Position numbers and translations under genes: made by a program. A stretch of 64,000 nucleotides of DNA from Arsukibacterium sp. UBA5043 (GTDB taxonomy: Bacteria; Pseudomonadota; Gammaproteobacteria; Enterobacterales; Alteromonadaceae). The stretch covers positions 671,818-735,817 of the forward strand of contig DIBV01000017.1 of the NCBI GenBank assembly GCA_002415085.1. The letters run 5' to 3'. Positions 53,925-63,405 of the stretch are shown piece after piece; positions within the stretch are counted from its first letter, which is position 1; every line of letters starts with the position of its first letter. Under the pieces are notes generated by a model that was given only the letters and a program-made list of their open reading frames with translations, searched no databases and had not been told where the DNA came from.

Positions 53925-53948
53925 AAGGCGCCGATGGGCGCCTTTTTC
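53925..53948 (+). terminator. Rho-independent terminator of prs
   Basis: Stem AAGGCGCC / GGCGCCTT with loop GATG and a T-run. It lies 20 bases after the prs stop, separating it from rplY. Confidence 0.88.
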
Positions 53949-54055
53949 ATTTGCAGCAGGTCGGTGCGGGTGGTAACATGTCGCGCCTTTTGAAAGGGCA
54001 ATCAGGTTGGGGCTGGTCGCAAGCCGCAACAACAATCACTTTATTGGAGTACATC

Positions 54056-54673
54056 ATGTCTGATGCAATTTTCGCGTTAACTGCAGAAGTCCGTACTGAC
54101 CTGGGGAAAGGTGCGAGCCGCCGCCTGCGTCACGAAGACAAAGTTCCAGCCATTATTTATGGCGGACACAAAGATGCCTTATCTGTTACTTTAGAGCACT
54201 CTAAGCTGTTAAAAGCCCAGAGCTTTGAAGCATTTTATTCTCACATCCTGACCATCACTGTCGGTAAAGAGAAGATCCAGGCTATCGTTAAAGATATGCA
54301 ACGTCACCCGTATAAGCCAAAAATCATGCACGTTGATTTCCAACGCGTTGAAGCAGGCCACGAACTGACCACTATCGTGCCGGTTCACTTCTTAAACGAA
54401 GATAAGCCAATCAAAAAAGGCGGTGTGGTAGTTCACGCCCTGAACGAGATTGAAATCAGCGTATTACCAAAAGACTTACCAGAGTTTATCGAAGTAGACC
54501 TGGCTGACGTTGAAGTAGGTACCACCTTACACCTGACTGACATTAAAGCACCTAAAGGTGTGACTTTTGTTCAGTTAAACAAAGGTGAAGGCCATGACCT
54601 GCCAGTGGTATCTGTGAACAAGCCAGCTGGTAAAGCCGTTGATACAGAAGAAGAAACTGAAACCGCTGAGTAA
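54056..54673 (+). CDS. rplY: 50S ribosomal protein L25/general stress protein Ctc
   Basis: Binds 5S rRNA. Long Ctc-type of 205 residues with the L25 RNA-binding domain (about 1-95) and a C-terminal TL5-like beta domain. E. coli L25 has only 94 residues. The N-terminus [25 protein letters not shown] is typical. The start at 54056 follows TTGGAG; an ATG at 53951 would add 35 residues lying in the leader. Acidic C-terminal tail. Stop overlaps the pth ATG (TAATG), so rplY-pth are coupled; this order is common outside the enterics. Confidence 0.96.
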   Translation: MSDAIFALTAEVRTDLGKGASRRLRHEDKVPAIIYGGHKDALSVTLEHSKLLKAQSFEAFYSHILTITVGKEKIQAIVKDMQRHPYKPKIMHVDFQRVEAGHELTTIVPVHFLNEDKPIKKGGVVVHALNEIEISVLPKDLPEFIEVDLADVEVGTTLHLTDIKAPKGVTFVQLNKGEGHDLPVVSVNKPAGKAVDTEEETETAE

Positions 54674-55275
54674 TGTCTGACGCATTACCTGCCAATGTTC
54701 AGTTAATCGTGGGCCTGGGAAATCCAGGCCCCGAATACCAGCATACCCGGCATAATGCCGGGGTCTGGTTTGTTGAAAAGCTGGCTCATGCCTTTAATGT
54801 CAGCCTGAAAAACGACAGTAAATTCTTTGGTTATACCGGCAAATTTAGTTGTGCGGGTCAGGAATTTAAACTGCTTATCCCCTCTACTTTTATGAATCTC
54901 AGTGGCAAAGCCGTATTAGCTATGGCCCAGTTTTACAAATTGGCACCGGAGAATATTCTGGTTGCCCATGATGAGCTGGCACTGGAGCCCGGTATTGCCA
55001 AGTTTAAACTCGGTGGCGGCCATGCCGGCCACAACGGTTTACGCGATATTATGGCGCGCTTAAGTAATAACCCGAATTTTTACCGGTTACGTCTCGGCAT
55101 TGGTCATCCCGGCCATAAAGACAAAGTAACCGGTTTTGTGCTGGGCAAAGCCCCGGCCAGTGAACAACAATTAATTGATGCCAGTATTGATGAAGCAGTC
55201 AGCTGCTTTGACATTCTGGCGCGCGACGGCTTAATTAAAGCCCAGCACCGTTTACACAGTTTTAAAGCCAGCTAG
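54673..55275 (+). CDS. pth: Peptidyl-tRNA hydrolase
   Basis: Recycles peptidyl-tRNA released from stalled ribosomes. The active-site His is in [10 protein letters not shown] (~22-31), and [26 protein letters not shown] and [13 protein letters not shown] are intact. Length 200 (E. coli 194). Starts within the rplY stop; followed by ychF after 37 bases, as in E. coli. Confidence 0.97.
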   Translation: MSDALPANVQLIVGLGNPGPEYQHTRHNAGVWFVEKLAHAFNVSLKNDSKFFGYTGKFSCAGQEFKLLIPSTFMNLSGKAVLAMAQFYKLAPENILVAHDELALEPGIAKFKLGGGHAGHNGLRDIMARLSNNPNFYRLRLGIGHPGHKDKVTGFVLGKAPASEQQLIDASIDEAVSCFDILARDGLIKAQHRLHSFKAS

Positions 55276-55312
55276 CCTTTTGGCCAGCAATACAGCGTAA
55301 AGGAAAATTATT

Positions 55313-56404
55313 ATGGGTTTCAAATGTGGTATTGTCGGCCTGCCCAACGTTGGTAAGTCTACCTTGTTTAATGCGTTGACCAAGGCAGGCATTGAAGCGG
55401 CCAACTTTCCGTTTTGTACCATAGAGCCTAATACCGGCGTAGTACCGGTGCCAGACTTACGGTTAGATAAACTGGCAGAAATCGTTAAACCGCAGCGGGT
55501 TATCCCTACCACGATGGAGTTTGTTGATATTGCCGGTCTGGTAAAAGGGGCATCCCGCGGTGAGGGCCTCGGCAATAAGTTTCTGGCCAATATTCGGGAA
55601 ACAGACGCTATCGGCCATGTCGTGCGCTGCTTTGACGATGAAAACATTATTCACGTTGCCGGCAAAATAGACCCGGCTGATGATATCGACACCATTAATA
55701 TGGAGCTGGTGTTGTCTGATATGGATAGCGCAGAGCGGGCTATTTTCCGGGTCAGTAAAAAAGCCAAAGGTGGCGATAAAGACGCCAAAGCTGAAATACT
55801 GGTACTGGAAAAAGTAAAAGCCCATTTAGAGCAAGGCAATACCTTACGCCAGCTTGAACTGGATAAAGACGAAAAGGCGCTGATTGCCTATATGAACTTT
55901 TTAACCATTAAGCCGACCATGTACATTGCCAACGTTACCGATGATGGCTTTGAAAACAATCCCTACTTAGATATCGTGCAAGCCATTGCCGATAAAGAAG
56001 GCGCTATTGTGGTACCGGTGTGCGCTGCCATTGAATCTGAAATTGCCGAGCTGGAAGATGATGAAAAAGCCGAGTTTATGGCTGATATGGGCCTGGAAGA
56101 GCCAGGTTTAAACCGGGTTATCCGTGGTGGCTACTCGTTACTGAGCTTGCATACTTATTTTACCGCCGGGGTAAAAGAAGTGCGGGCCTGGACCGTGGAA
56201 ATTGGTGCTACCGCACCACAAGCGGCCGGTGTAATTCATACCGACTTTGAAAAAGGTTTTATCCGTGCTGAAGTGGTAGGTTACAATGATTTTGTCAGCT
56301 TTAACGGCGAAGCCGGTGCCAAAGAAGCCGGAAAATGGCGCCTGGAAGGTAAAGATTATATTGTTAAAGATGGCGATGTAATGCATTTTCGCTTTAACGT
56401 GTAA
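55313..56404 (+). CDS. ychF: Redox-regulated ATPase YchF (OLA1 family)
   Basis: Obg-family P-loop protein that hydrolyses ATP rather than GTP and associates with ribosomes; regulates translation of leaderless mRNA and oxidative stress in E. coli. P-loop [11 protein letters not shown] (~8-18), switch [22 protein letters not shown], the NVTD in place of NKxD, and the C-terminal TGS domain are visible; 363 residues equals E. coli. A terminator follows. Confidence 0.97.
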   Translation: MGFKCGIVGLPNVGKSTLFNALTKAGIEAANFPFCTIEPNTGVVPVPDLRLDKLAEIVKPQRVIPTTMEFVDIAGLVKGASRGEGLGNKFLANIRETDAIGHVVRCFDDENIIHVAGKIDPADDIDTINMELVLSDMDSAERAIFRVSKKAKGGDKDAKAEILVLEKVKAHLEQGNTLRQLELDKDEKALIAYMNFLTIKPTMYIANVTDDGFENNPYLDIVQAIADKEGAIVVPVCAAIESEIAELEDDEKAEFMADMGLEEPGLNRVIRGGYSLLSLHTYFTAGVKEVRAWTVEIGATAPQAAGVIHTDFEKGFIRAEVVGYNDFVSFNGEAGAKEAGKWRLEGKDYIVKDGDVMHFRFNV

Positions 56405-56424
56405 TTCCGTTTTAGCACATGAAC

Positions 56425-56454
56425 AGCCGCTGCCATTGCAGCGGCTTTTTGTTT
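56425..56454 (+). terminator. Rho-independent terminator of ychF
   Basis: Stem AGCCGCTGC / GCAGCGGCT with loop CATT and a TTTTT tail, 20 bases after the ychF stop. Confidence 0.9.
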
Positions 56455-56575
56455 TAAGGCGTGGCTTGCTGCTGGTTACAGACACTTATTCGCCTTGCTG
56501 CTTAATATTAGCCACCCGATTTGCGTATAAAAACAGCAAACACACCCATGCTACGCACGAAACGCAAAAAAACGG

Positions 56576-56604
56576 TTGACGCTAATATGTCAGATCAGCA
56601 TAAT
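56576..56604 (+). promoter_or_regulatory. Promoter of the Met-Leu-Gln-Gln tRNA operon
   Basis: -35 TTGACG, a 17-base spacer and -10 CATAAT, then a G/C-rich discriminator ACGCGCC. It lies 30 bases before tRNA-Met. Confidence 0.8.
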
Positions 56605-56634
56605 ACGCGCCACTTGCTTAGGACAAGTTAGCGT

Positions 56635-56711
56635 GGCTACATAGCTCAGCTGGTTAGAGCACAGCACTCATAATGCTGGGGTCGCAGGTTCGATTCCCGC
56701 TGTAGCCACCA
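56635..56711 (+). tRNA. tRNA-Met (CAT), elongator
   Basis: 77 bases with CCA encoded. The acceptor stem GGCTACA / TGTAGCC and anticodon loop CTCATAA giving CAT are present. It starts with a paired G, matching elongator Met, not the initiator. First gene of the tRNA cluster, order Met-Leu-Gln-Gln as in E. coli metT-leuW-glnU-glnW. Confidence 0.95.
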
Positions 56712-56729
56712 CTTAATTTTCCTATGTAT

Positions 56730-56814
56730 GCGGGAATGGCGGAATTGGTAGACGCACTGGATTTAGGTTCCAGCGCCGCGAGGCGTGAGAGTTCGAGTCT
56801 CTCTTTCCGCACCA
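56730..56814 (+). tRNA. tRNA-Leu (TAG)
   Basis: 85 bases, class II with a long variable arm, CCA encoded. The anticodon loop TTTAGGT gives TAG. Acceptor GCGGGAA pairs with TTTCCGC with one wobble. Second in the cluster. Confidence 0.94.
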
Positions 56815-56839
56815 TACTTAGCAAGTAAGCAGTTTCTGC

Positions 56840-56914
56840 AGGGGCGTAGCCAAGCGGTAAGGCAGCGGGTTTTGATCCCGCCATGCCCAGGTTCGAATCC
56901 TGGCGCCCCTGCCA
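56840..56914 (+). tRNA. tRNA-Gln (TTG), copy 1
   Basis: 75 bases with CCA encoded; the anticodon loop contains TTG (reads CAA/CAG). Differs from copy 2 by one base in the variable-loop side (CCATGCCC versus CCACGCCC). Confidence 0.95.
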
Positions 56915-56974
56915 TTAACTCAGGCAGTTGATTTTATCTCTCCTTGTGTTTATCTGAACTGCAATCTCTATTTT

Positions 56975-57049
56975 AGGGGCGTAGCCAAGCGGTAAGGCAG
57001 CGGGTTTTGATCCCGCCACGCCCAGGTTCGAATCCTGGCGCCCCTGCCA
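56975..57049 (+). tRNA. tRNA-Gln (TTG), copy 2
   Basis: 75 bases with CCA encoded; anticodon TTG. Nearly identical to copy 1. Last tRNA before the terminator. Confidence 0.95.
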
Positions 57050-57056
57050 TATTTAG

Positions 57057-57081
57057 AAACCCAGCCACGGCTGGGTTTTTG
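57057..57081 (+). terminator. Terminator of the tRNA cluster
   Basis: Stem AAACCCAGC / GCTGGGTTT with loop CACG, then a T-run; directly after tRNA-Gln copy 2. Confidence 0.9.
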
Positions 57082-57128
57082 CTTTGTGCTAATCCTGACT
57101 CAATCCTGCCGGTTACAACATCTTTTGT

Positions 57129-57211
57129 GCTCGCCACAGCAACTCACTCACGCTTCGCATTCGCTCAGACACTCTGTGGCTGCGCAAAAAGAGTTCTAAC
57201 CTCCCGGTATT
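57129..57211. repeat. Dispersed intergenic repeat, copy 1
   Basis: Shares GCTCGCCACAGCAACTC, a short variable centre, then TCGCTCAGACACTCTGTG with a second copy at 61407-61478. The outer ends can pair (GCCACAG / CTGTGGC). It lies between the tRNA terminator and the ubiF stop. Confidence 0.6.
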
Positions 57212-57223
57212 AGAACGTCTAAA

Positions 57224-58405
57224 CTATTTAATCCCAACAGCATAATGAGTAACTAATTTTTTAAGCGCACCACTACGCGACGCAAGCGTCAGCGCCAGTT
57301 GGCGTAATTTACGTAGCGGAGCAATGTCATTGCCAAATAACTGATAAAAGCCATCCATGGTGCTCATCATCAGTAAATTAGCTGGTTTACGTTTACGCTG
57401 ATACCCGCTTAACAGTGTCTCATTACCAATATCTTGCTGTTGCTGGTGCGCACTAATAATCAGCTCCGTCAACAGCTTTGCATCGGCAAAGCCCAGGTTT
57501 ACCCCCTGCCCTGCTAACGGGTTAATGGTATGGGCAGCATCGCCCGCCAGCACTACCCTGCCCGCAAAATAACGGTTAACATCCATTCGGGCTAATGGAA
57601 ACCAGCTGCTGCTTACCACCTTCACCTCTCCGAGCTGTTCAGGGAAAGCCTTTAACAGTTCCCGGGTAAGTTGTTCTGGTTTAAGCGTTGCTAAGTGTTT
57701 TACTGTAGGCGCGTTGTCATACCAGACAATATTACCCTGCTGACCAGGCAACGGTAAAAACGCCTTGGGGCCAGTTGGGGTAAATTGCTGCCAGGTGACA
57801 TCCTGCTGTGGGTAGGGTGTATTTACTAACGCCACTAAACAAGCCTGCTGGTATTGCCAGCCGCTAGTACCAATACCGGCCAACTGACGCAGTTGCGAAT
57901 TGCCACCATCGGCAGCAATGACTAATGCGCTCCTTAGCTGCTCGCCACTATCCAGGGTTAACAAGGCATTGTCGGACGTTTGGCTTAATGCGCTAACCGA
58001 GGCCGGACAAAACCGTGTCACCTTAGCGGTAAATTGCTGCCATAGCGCCAACTGCAGCACATTGTTTTCAACAATGTGGCCCAGGTGGCTATTTTTAACC
58101 TCGGCAGCATCAAAGGTGACAATGCTGGCCGGATGTTCAAACGCCTGCAGCCGCTGATAAGGACACAGCCGCATCTGTTGCAATAACTGCCAGGCACCCA
58201 GCTTAGTTAGCCAGGCTTCACTGGCCAGATTAATCGAAGACACCCGCAGATCCGGGGCACTGGCAGAGTCAAACTCAGCAGGCGCCTGTTTCTCAATTAA
58301 CGCAACCTGCAGGCCCGCCTGGCTGAGCGAAAGCGCAATAGCCGCCCCTACCATGCCGCCGCCGACAATGCTGATATCAAATTGCTGTACCGTGTTACTA
58401 CTCAT
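57224..58405 (-). CDS. ubiF: FAD-dependent 3-demethoxyubiquinol hydroxylase UbiF (UbiH/COQ6 family)
   Basis: Class A flavin monooxygenase adding a hydroxyl in aerobic ubiquinone synthesis. FAD-binding GGGMVGAAIALSLSQAG is at residues 15-31, the DG motif in ALVIAADGGNSQLR (~160-173), and the second FAD motif GRVVLAGDAAHTINPLAGQGVNLGFADA (~275-302). Length 393 (E. coli 391). Identity as UbiF rather than UbiH or UbiI is inferred from its place next to the tRNA-Met/Leu/Gln cluster, as in E. coli. The minus-strand gene is convergent with that cluster. Confidence 0.85.
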   Translation of the reverse strand: MSSNTVQQFDISIVGGGMVGAAIALSLSQAGLQVALIEKQAPAEFDSASAPDLRVSSINLASEAWLTKLGAWQLLQQMRLCPYQRLQAFEHPASIVTFDAAEVKNSHLGHIVENNVLQLALWQQFTAKVTRFCPASVSALSQTSDNALLTLDSGEQLRSALVIAADGGNSQLRQLAGIGTSGWQYQQACLVALVNTPYPQQDVTWQQFTPTGPKAFLPLPGQQGNIVWYDNAPTVKHLATLKPEQLTRELLKAFPEQLGEVKVVSSSWFPLARMDVNRYFAGRVVLAGDAAHTINPLAGQGVNLGFADAKLLTELIISAHQQQQDIGNETLLSGYQRKRKPANLLMMSTMDGFYQLFGNDIAPLRKLRQLALTLASRSGALKKLVTHYAVGIK

Positions 58406-58551
58406 TAAACCTAACCTTATCTGTGCTTAGGGTGCCTATACTACAATTTATTTCACACCAGCCTGAAAGTGAACCTTTACTGCGCCGGTCTTTGATGTTG
58501 GGCAGGTTAACCCACTACTGCCAACAACTATAATGAACTCAGGAATACTTA

Positions 58552-59184
58552 ATGAAACGCTATCTTATCACTGCTTGTGCAACCCTGTTCAGTATCAAAC
58601 TTATGGCAGCAACCGGCATTGCCCAGAGCCCAGAGCAGGTCACTCCTCTGCTAAATGGCCTGGCCATTCCTGATGTTACTCTGACTACAGCAGATAACAC
58701 TAACCTGGCATTGACTACTCTGGTAAAAAAACAGCCCAGTGTCCTGGTATTTTATCGCGGTGGCTGGTGCCCCTATTGTAACGCCCAGTTGGCAGCACTG
58801 CGAAATATAGAACCGGATTTAGCAAAGCTAGGCTACCAAATCATTGCCATCACCCCCGACAGTGTCAGTTCGATTAACAACAGCTTAAATGACACCGGCG
58901 GCCAGAAATTAACTTATCAATTATTGTCAGACAGCCAGTTTAAAGCCAGCAGCGCCTTTGGTCTGGCGTATTATCTGGATGATAAGACAGCCGCCATTTA
59001 TAAAGGTAAATTAGGCAGCTTAATTACGACTGAAAACGGTACTGAAAAAGTGGTATTGCCCGTGCCAGCTGTCTATATCTTAAATACAGATGGGGAGGTC
59101 GTTTTTAACTATGTACATATCAATTATAAAAGCCGTTTAGAAAGCGAGTTGCTGTTAAAAGCCGCTGAACTTGCCTTGCAATAA
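58552..59184 (+). CDS. Exported peroxiredoxin-like (AhpC/TSA) protein
   Basis: A 210-residue thioredoxin-fold protein with a signal peptide (residues 1-19, ending LMA-A). The AhpC/TSA pattern is visible: VLVFYRGGWCPYCNAQLAALRNIEPDLAKLGYQIIAI. A CPYC motif at about residues 72-75 gives a two-Cys active site, more like thiol-disulfide oxidoreductases than a classical Prx TxxC. The location is periplasmic; the role is probably thiol peroxidase or redox. Start follows CAGGAA. Divergent from ubiF. Confidence 0.82.
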   Translation: MKRYLITACATLFSIKLMAATGIAQSPEQVTPLLNGLAIPDVTLTTADNTNLALTTLVKKQPSVLVFYRGGWCPYCNAQLAALRNIEPDLAKLGYQIIAITPDSVSSINNSLNDTGGQKLTYQLLSDSQFKASSAFGLAYYLDDKTAAIYKGKLGSLITTENGTEKVVLPVPAVYILNTDGEVVFNYVHINYKSRLESELLLKAAELALQ

Positions 59185-59367
59185 TATCTGTTTTTTCAGG
59201 TTGTCTCACCTGTTGACAGCAGCAACAATCTTTGAGGTTGGCGTTGCTGTTTTTTTCTGACAAAAACGTTGACGAGCGCACAAAAATACGGCATTTTGCG
59301 CGCCCTGTTTGGCAAGTATTGCTACTAATGCTAGCCTGTTGGTTTAACCCTCTGCTGGAGATAACTG

Positions 59368-60255
59368 ATGCGTAATGTAACCGTTGCTGCAACTCAAATG
59401 GTTGGCGGCTGGAATGTTGAAGAAAACATCGCCCGTGGCGAAAGACTGGTGCGTGACGCAGCGGCTAAAGGCGCCCAGATTATTCTGCTGCAAGAGCTGT
59501 TTGAACGTAACTATTTTTGCCAGAAACAAAAGCCGGATTATCTGGAATTTGCGACTACCGTTGCAGAAAATCCGGCCGTCAACCACTTTATTAAGATTGC
59601 CAGAGAACTTAACGTGGTGCTGCCCATCAGCATTTACGAGCGTGCTGGCAACTGTTTATATAACAGCGTGGTGATTATCGATGCTGACGGTTCAAACCTG
59701 GGCACGTATCGTAAAAGCCATATACCGGATGGTCCTGGCTATAATGAAAAATACTATTTCACCCCGGGCGATACCGGCTTTAAAGTATGGCAAACCCGTC
59801 ATGCCAAAATTGGTGTCGGTATTTGCTGGGATCAATGGTTTCCGGAATGTGCCAGAAGCATGGCATTGCAGGGCGCTGAATTACTGTTCTACCCCACAGC
59901 AATAGGCAGTGAGCCGCATGATGCCACCATTAATTCCCGCGGTCATTGGCAGCGTACTCAGCAGGGCCATGCTGCAGCGAATTTAATGCCGCTTATTGCC
60001 TCCAACCGGATTGGTACCGAAACAGAAGCTGACTACCATATTACCTTTTATGGCAGTTCATTTATTGCCGACGCTACGGGTGAAAAAGTGCAGGAAGCGA
60101 ATCAAACCGACGAAGCGGTGTTAATACACACTTTTGATCTGGATGCCGTTGCAGCCAATCGCCGCGCCTGGGGCCTGTTTCGTGACCGTCGAATCGACAT
60201 TTACGATACAGTGCTAACCAAAGATGGCAAAGTAAATCCGGAGAACAGCAAGTGA
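59368..60255 (+). CDS. aguB: N-carbamoylputrescine amidase
   Basis: Nitrilase-superfamily enzyme hydrolysing N-carbamoylputrescine to putrescine, CO2 and ammonia. The Glu-Lys-Cys catalytic triad is visible in [11 protein letters not shown] (~42), [12 protein letters not shown] (~115) and [12 protein letters not shown] (~152). Length 295, typical. The ATG follows GGAG. The stop overlaps the aguA GTG, so the agmatine-to-putrescine pair is coupled. speA is not in the window. Confidence 0.95.
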   Translation: MRNVTVAATQMVGGWNVEENIARGERLVRDAAAKGAQIILLQELFERNYFCQKQKPDYLEFATTVAENPAVNHFIKIARELNVVLPISIYERAGNCLYNSVVIIDADGSNLGTYRKSHIPDGPGYNEKYYFTPGDTGFKVWQTRHAKIGVGICWDQWFPECARSMALQGAELLFYPTAIGSEPHDATINSRGHWQRTQQGHAAANLMPLIASNRIGTETEADYHITFYGSSFIADATGEKVQEANQTDEAVLIHTFDLDAVAANRRAWGLFRDRRIDIYDTVLTKDGKVNPENSK

Positions 60256-61364
60256 GCCGTTTACTGCCAACCACACCTAAACACGATGGTTTCTCGATGC
60301 CCGCCGAATGGGCCAGGCATAAGCAAACCTGGATGGTATGGCCTGAGCGCACCGATAGCTGGCGTATGGGGGCTAAACCTGCCCAACAGGCATTTTGTGC
60401 TGTTATTACCGCTATCGCGCGCTTTGAGCCGGTAACGGTAGCGGTGTCAGCGGCGCAGTATGCTAATGCCGAAGCGCAGCTAAGCACAGCCGGCGCATTA
60501 TACCCGGTTCGGGTAGTAGAAATTTCCAATAATGACGCCTGGTGCCGTGATACCGGGCCAACTTTTGTTACTAATGACGAAGGTGAAGTACGAGGTATTG
60601 ACTGGACCTTTAATGCCTGGGGTGGCCTCAACGGCGGGTTATATTTCCCGTGGCATTTTGATGATCAGGTTGCCAGTAAAATTTTAGGGATAGAACAGTT
60701 ACCCCGCTACCGCACAGAAGACTTTGTGCTGGAAGGCGGCGCTATTCATGTCGATGGCGAAGGCACCTTATTAACTACCGAAGAGTGTTTATTAAACGCC
60801 AACCGTAACTCTGATTTAAACCGCGAGCAAATTGAAGCAAAACTGGCAGAATATTTAGGGATCAGCAAAGTGCTGTGGTTAAAAGACGGTATTTTTAACG
60901 ACGAAACCGATGGTCATGTTGATAATATGGCCTGTTTCGTCAAACCCGGTGAAGTGGTGCTGGCCTGGACAGAGGATCAGAACGACCCGCAGTATGCCCG
61001 CAGCAAAGCGGCGCTGGATTATTTAGAAGCCAGCACTGATGCCAAAGGCCGGAAGATTAAGGTCCACAAGTTACCCCTGCCCAAACCCATTATTGCTGAT
61101 GCTGAAGAATACGCGACCGTAGATGTCAATCTGAACTCGGCACCGCGGGAAGCTAACGCCCGACTGGCTGGCTCTTACATCAACTTTTATTTATGTAACG
61201 GTGGCCTGATCATGCCAACTTTTGATGACCCGAATGATAAAGTTGCCGCGGATATATTACAGCAGCTGTATCCTGATCATCAGGTTGTGACCGTACCTGG
61301 CCGGGAAATTTTACTGGGTGGTGGCAATATTCACTGTATTACCCAGCAGCAACCAAGGGGTTAA
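60252..61364 (+). CDS. aguA: Agmatine deiminase
   Basis: Peptidylarginine-deiminase-fold enzyme converting agmatine to N-carbamoylputrescine. The catalytic Cys is in [11 protein letters not shown] (~357). [23 protein letters not shown] (preceded by DGH) and the N-terminal [18 protein letters not shown] are present. Length 370. The start is GTG, overlapping the aguB stop (GTGA). With aguB it gives an alternative putrescine route to speB. Confidence 0.95.
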   Translation: MSRLLPTTPKHDGFSMPAEWARHKQTWMVWPERTDSWRMGAKPAQQAFCAVITAIARFEPVTVAVSAAQYANAEAQLSTAGALYPVRVVEISNNDAWCRDTGPTFVTNDEGEVRGIDWTFNAWGGLNGGLYFPWHFDDQVASKILGIEQLPRYRTEDFVLEGGAIHVDGEGTLLTTEECLLNANRNSDLNREQIEAKLAEYLGISKVLWLKDGIFNDETDGHVDNMACFVKPGEVVLAWTEDQNDPQYARSKAALDYLEASTDAKGRKIKVHKLPLPKPIIADAEEYATVDVNLNSAPREANARLAGSYINFYLCNGGLIMPTFDDPNDKVAADILQQLYPDHQVVTVPGREILLGGGNIHCITQQQPRG

Positions 61365-61406
61365 CTCTGCGGAAAGGGTGTAGCTGCGATTGCAACACCC
61401 GCCCCG

Positions 61407-61478
61407 GCTCGCCACAGCAACTCGCGAGTGTTCGCGCACTCGCTCAGACACTCTGTGTCGACCGAAACGGGGTTCCAA
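61407..61478. repeat. Dispersed intergenic repeat, copy 2
   Basis: Second copy of the element at 57129-57211. The variable centre here can form its own stem (GCGAGTG / CACTCGC around TTCGCG). It lies between aguA and the parvulin gene. Confidence 0.6.
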
Positions 61479-61507
61479 TCTTCGCGTTTTAATCTCAAGA
61501 GAGTTTT

Positions 61508-61786
61508 ATGTCCAAAGCCTGCGCGTTACACATTCTGGTTAAAACCCGGGAACAAGCCGAAAAGCTAAAACAGCAACTTGCCAAAGGCGCTGACTTTAGC
61601 AAACTCGCCAAACAACATTCGCTGTGTCCGTCCGGCAAAAAAGGCGGTGACTTAGGCGAGTTTCGTAAAGGCCAGATGGTAAAGGCCTTTGACGATGTCG
61701 TATTTAAACTGGCGGTGTTAGAAGTACATGGCCCGGTGAAAACCCAGTTTGGTTTTCACCTGATTAAAACCCTGTATCGGAGTTAA
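61508..61786 (+). CDS. ppiC: Parvulin-type peptidyl-prolyl cis-trans isomerase PpiC
   Basis: Single-domain cytoplasmic parvulin of 92 residues accelerating Xaa-Pro isomerisation. The pattern [50 protein letters not shown] and the C-terminal TQFGFHLIK are typical. E. coli PpiC is 93 residues. Its stop overlaps the convergent rhlE stop by four bases. Confidence 0.94.
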   Translation: MSKACALHILVKTREQAEKLKQQLAKGADFSKLAKQHSLCPSGKKGGDLGEFRKGQMVKAFDDVVFKLAVLEVHGPVKTQFGFHLIKTLYRS

Positions 61787-63054
61787 GCTTTACCTAGCGC
61801 TTTGGCCCGCAATTTGGCTTTTAACTTACCCTGGGCCTGACGCTTCGCCTGGCCATCATTGCGCCCGGGGCGCTGGCCCGGGGTACGGGCAACCGCTTCA
61901 TTTGGTGCCTGGTAGCTGGGGTCGTGCTCATAGCCCGGTATCACTTCGGTGCTCAGTACTTGCTGAGTCAGCTTTTCAATATCCTGCAGTGCACCTAAAT
62001 CTTCCGGAGTAACCAGGGTTACCGCTATGCCGCTCATGCCAGCGCGGCCAGTGCGGCCAATCCGGTGGACATAGTCTTCGGCAATTTGCGGTAAATCGTA
62101 GTTTACTACATAGGGTAGTTCGTTAATATCCAGGCCACGTGCTGCAATATCGGTAGCCACTAATACCCGAACCGAACCGGCTTTGAAATCAGCTAATGCT
62201 TTGGTGCGTGCGCCCTGGCTTTTATCGCCATGAATGGCAGCAGTTTTTAAACCGTCTTTTTGCAGTTGTTTGGCTAAGCGGTCGGCCCCGTGCTTAGTGC
62301 GAACGAAGACCAGTACCTGCGGCCAGTTGCGGGCACCAATTAAATGCGACAGCATTTCTCGTTTACGATGTTTATCTACCAGATATACCTGCTGGGTTAC
62401 GCGGTCTGCTGTGGCGTTGGCCGCAGCAACCTCAACCAGTACCGGGTTATCTAACAGCTCGTCGGCCAGCTTTTTAATGTCGTTTGAATACGTCGCAGAA
62501 AATAACAGTGTTTGCCTTTTAGGCGGCAATTTGGCCATGATGCGTTTAATGTCTACCACAAAACCCATATCCAGCATCCGGTCCGCTTCGTCCAGCACCA
62601 GTACTTCCAGCTGGCTTAAATCGATGGTTTGCTGGTGCAAATGGTCAATCAGCCGGCCCGGTGTCGCCACCAGAATATCCAGCCCTTGTTCAGCATCATC
62701 GTATTGGGGCCGGATTGACACGCCACCGTAAAATACCGCACTGCGGCAAGCAACATGGCGACTATAGGTCAGCACGCTTTCATGTACCTGCTGCGCCAGT
62801 TCGCGGGTGGGCGTCAGTACTAAAACTCTGACCTGACCCGCAGTTAACACCATAGGTGCATTGAGCAAGTGCTGCAGCAGTGGTAAAGTAAAAGCAGCAG
62901 TTTTACCAGTACCCGTTTGTGCGCCGGCCAACAGGTCTTTACCGGAGCGGATAAGCGGAATGCTGCGTTGTTGTACTGGTGTGGCTTCGGTATAGCCCTG
63001 CTCGGTTAATACCCGTAAAATAGGCTCTGCCAGCCCTAAAGATTGAAACGACAT
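61783..63054 (-). CDS. rhlE: DEAD-box RNA helicase RhlE
   Basis: ATP-dependent RNA helicase in ribosome maturation and RNA decay. Q motif [10 protein letters not shown]...TPVQ at the start, Walker A AQTGTGKT (~46-53), [12 protein letters not shown] (~155-158), SAT, and HRIGRTGR near residue 333 are intact; a basic tail (R/K/Q-rich) follows. Length 423 (E. coli 454). SrmB/RhlB alternatives are less likely given the tail and order. Convergent with ppiC. Confidence 0.9.
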   Translation of the reverse strand: MSFQSLGLAEPILRVLTEQGYTEATPVQQRSIPLIRSGKDLLAGAQTGTGKTAAFTLPLLQHLLNAPMVLTAGQVRVLVLTPTRELAQQVHESVLTYSRHVACRSAVFYGGVSIRPQYDDAEQGLDILVATPGRLIDHLHQQTIDLSQLEVLVLDEADRMLDMGFVVDIKRIMAKLPPKRQTLLFSATYSNDIKKLADELLDNPVLVEVAAANATADRVTQQVYLVDKHRKREMLSHLIGARNWPQVLVFVRTKHGADRLAKQLQKDGLKTAAIHGDKSQGARTKALADFKAGSVRVLVATDIAARGLDINELPYVVNYDLPQIAEDYVHRIGRTGRAGMSGIAVTLVTPEDLGALQDIEKLTQQVLSTEVIPGYEHDPSYQAPNEAVARTPGQRPGRNDGQAKRQAQGKLKAKLRAKALGKA

Positions 63055-63144
63055 TGGTTATCCTGACTGCGCCCACGCCAAAATGGCCATGGCTAATTAA
63101 AGCGCGATTATAACAGATGCGCCAATAACAAGATATTCAGCCCC

Positions 63145-63405
63145 ATGACAACAGCACCCTGGTTTCTTTATATGGTACGAACCGCTACAGGCCACTTGTA
63201 TACCGGCATTAGTACCGACCCTGCCCGGCGCTTACGCCAGCATAACGGCGAACTGACTGGCGGTGCCAAAGCCCTGCGCGGTAAAGGACCACTGCAGCTG
63301 GTTTATCAGCAGCCAATGACAAACCGGGCTGAGGCCAGTAAGGCTGAATACCAGTTTAAACAACTTAGTAGAGCTGCAAAAGAGCAGCGGATAAGCGAGC
63401 AGTAA
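63145..63405 (+). CDS. GIY-YIG nuclease superfamily protein (YhbQ-like)
   Basis: An 86-residue protein with the GIY-YIG fold: YMVRTATGHLYTGISTDPARRLRQHNG, where the Tyr/Thr-Gly and Arg residues are those of the UPF0213 family, then GGAKALRGKGPLQLVYQQ and a Glu near the C-terminus. E. coli YhbQ is 100 residues. DNA nuclease activity is suggested for the family, but substrate unknown. Its TAA shares one base with the ATG of the next gene. Confidence 0.87.
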   Translation: MTTAPWFLYMVRTATGHLYTGISTDPARRLRQHNGELTGGAKALRGKGPLQLVYQQPMTNRAEASKAEYQFKQLSRAAKEQRISEQ

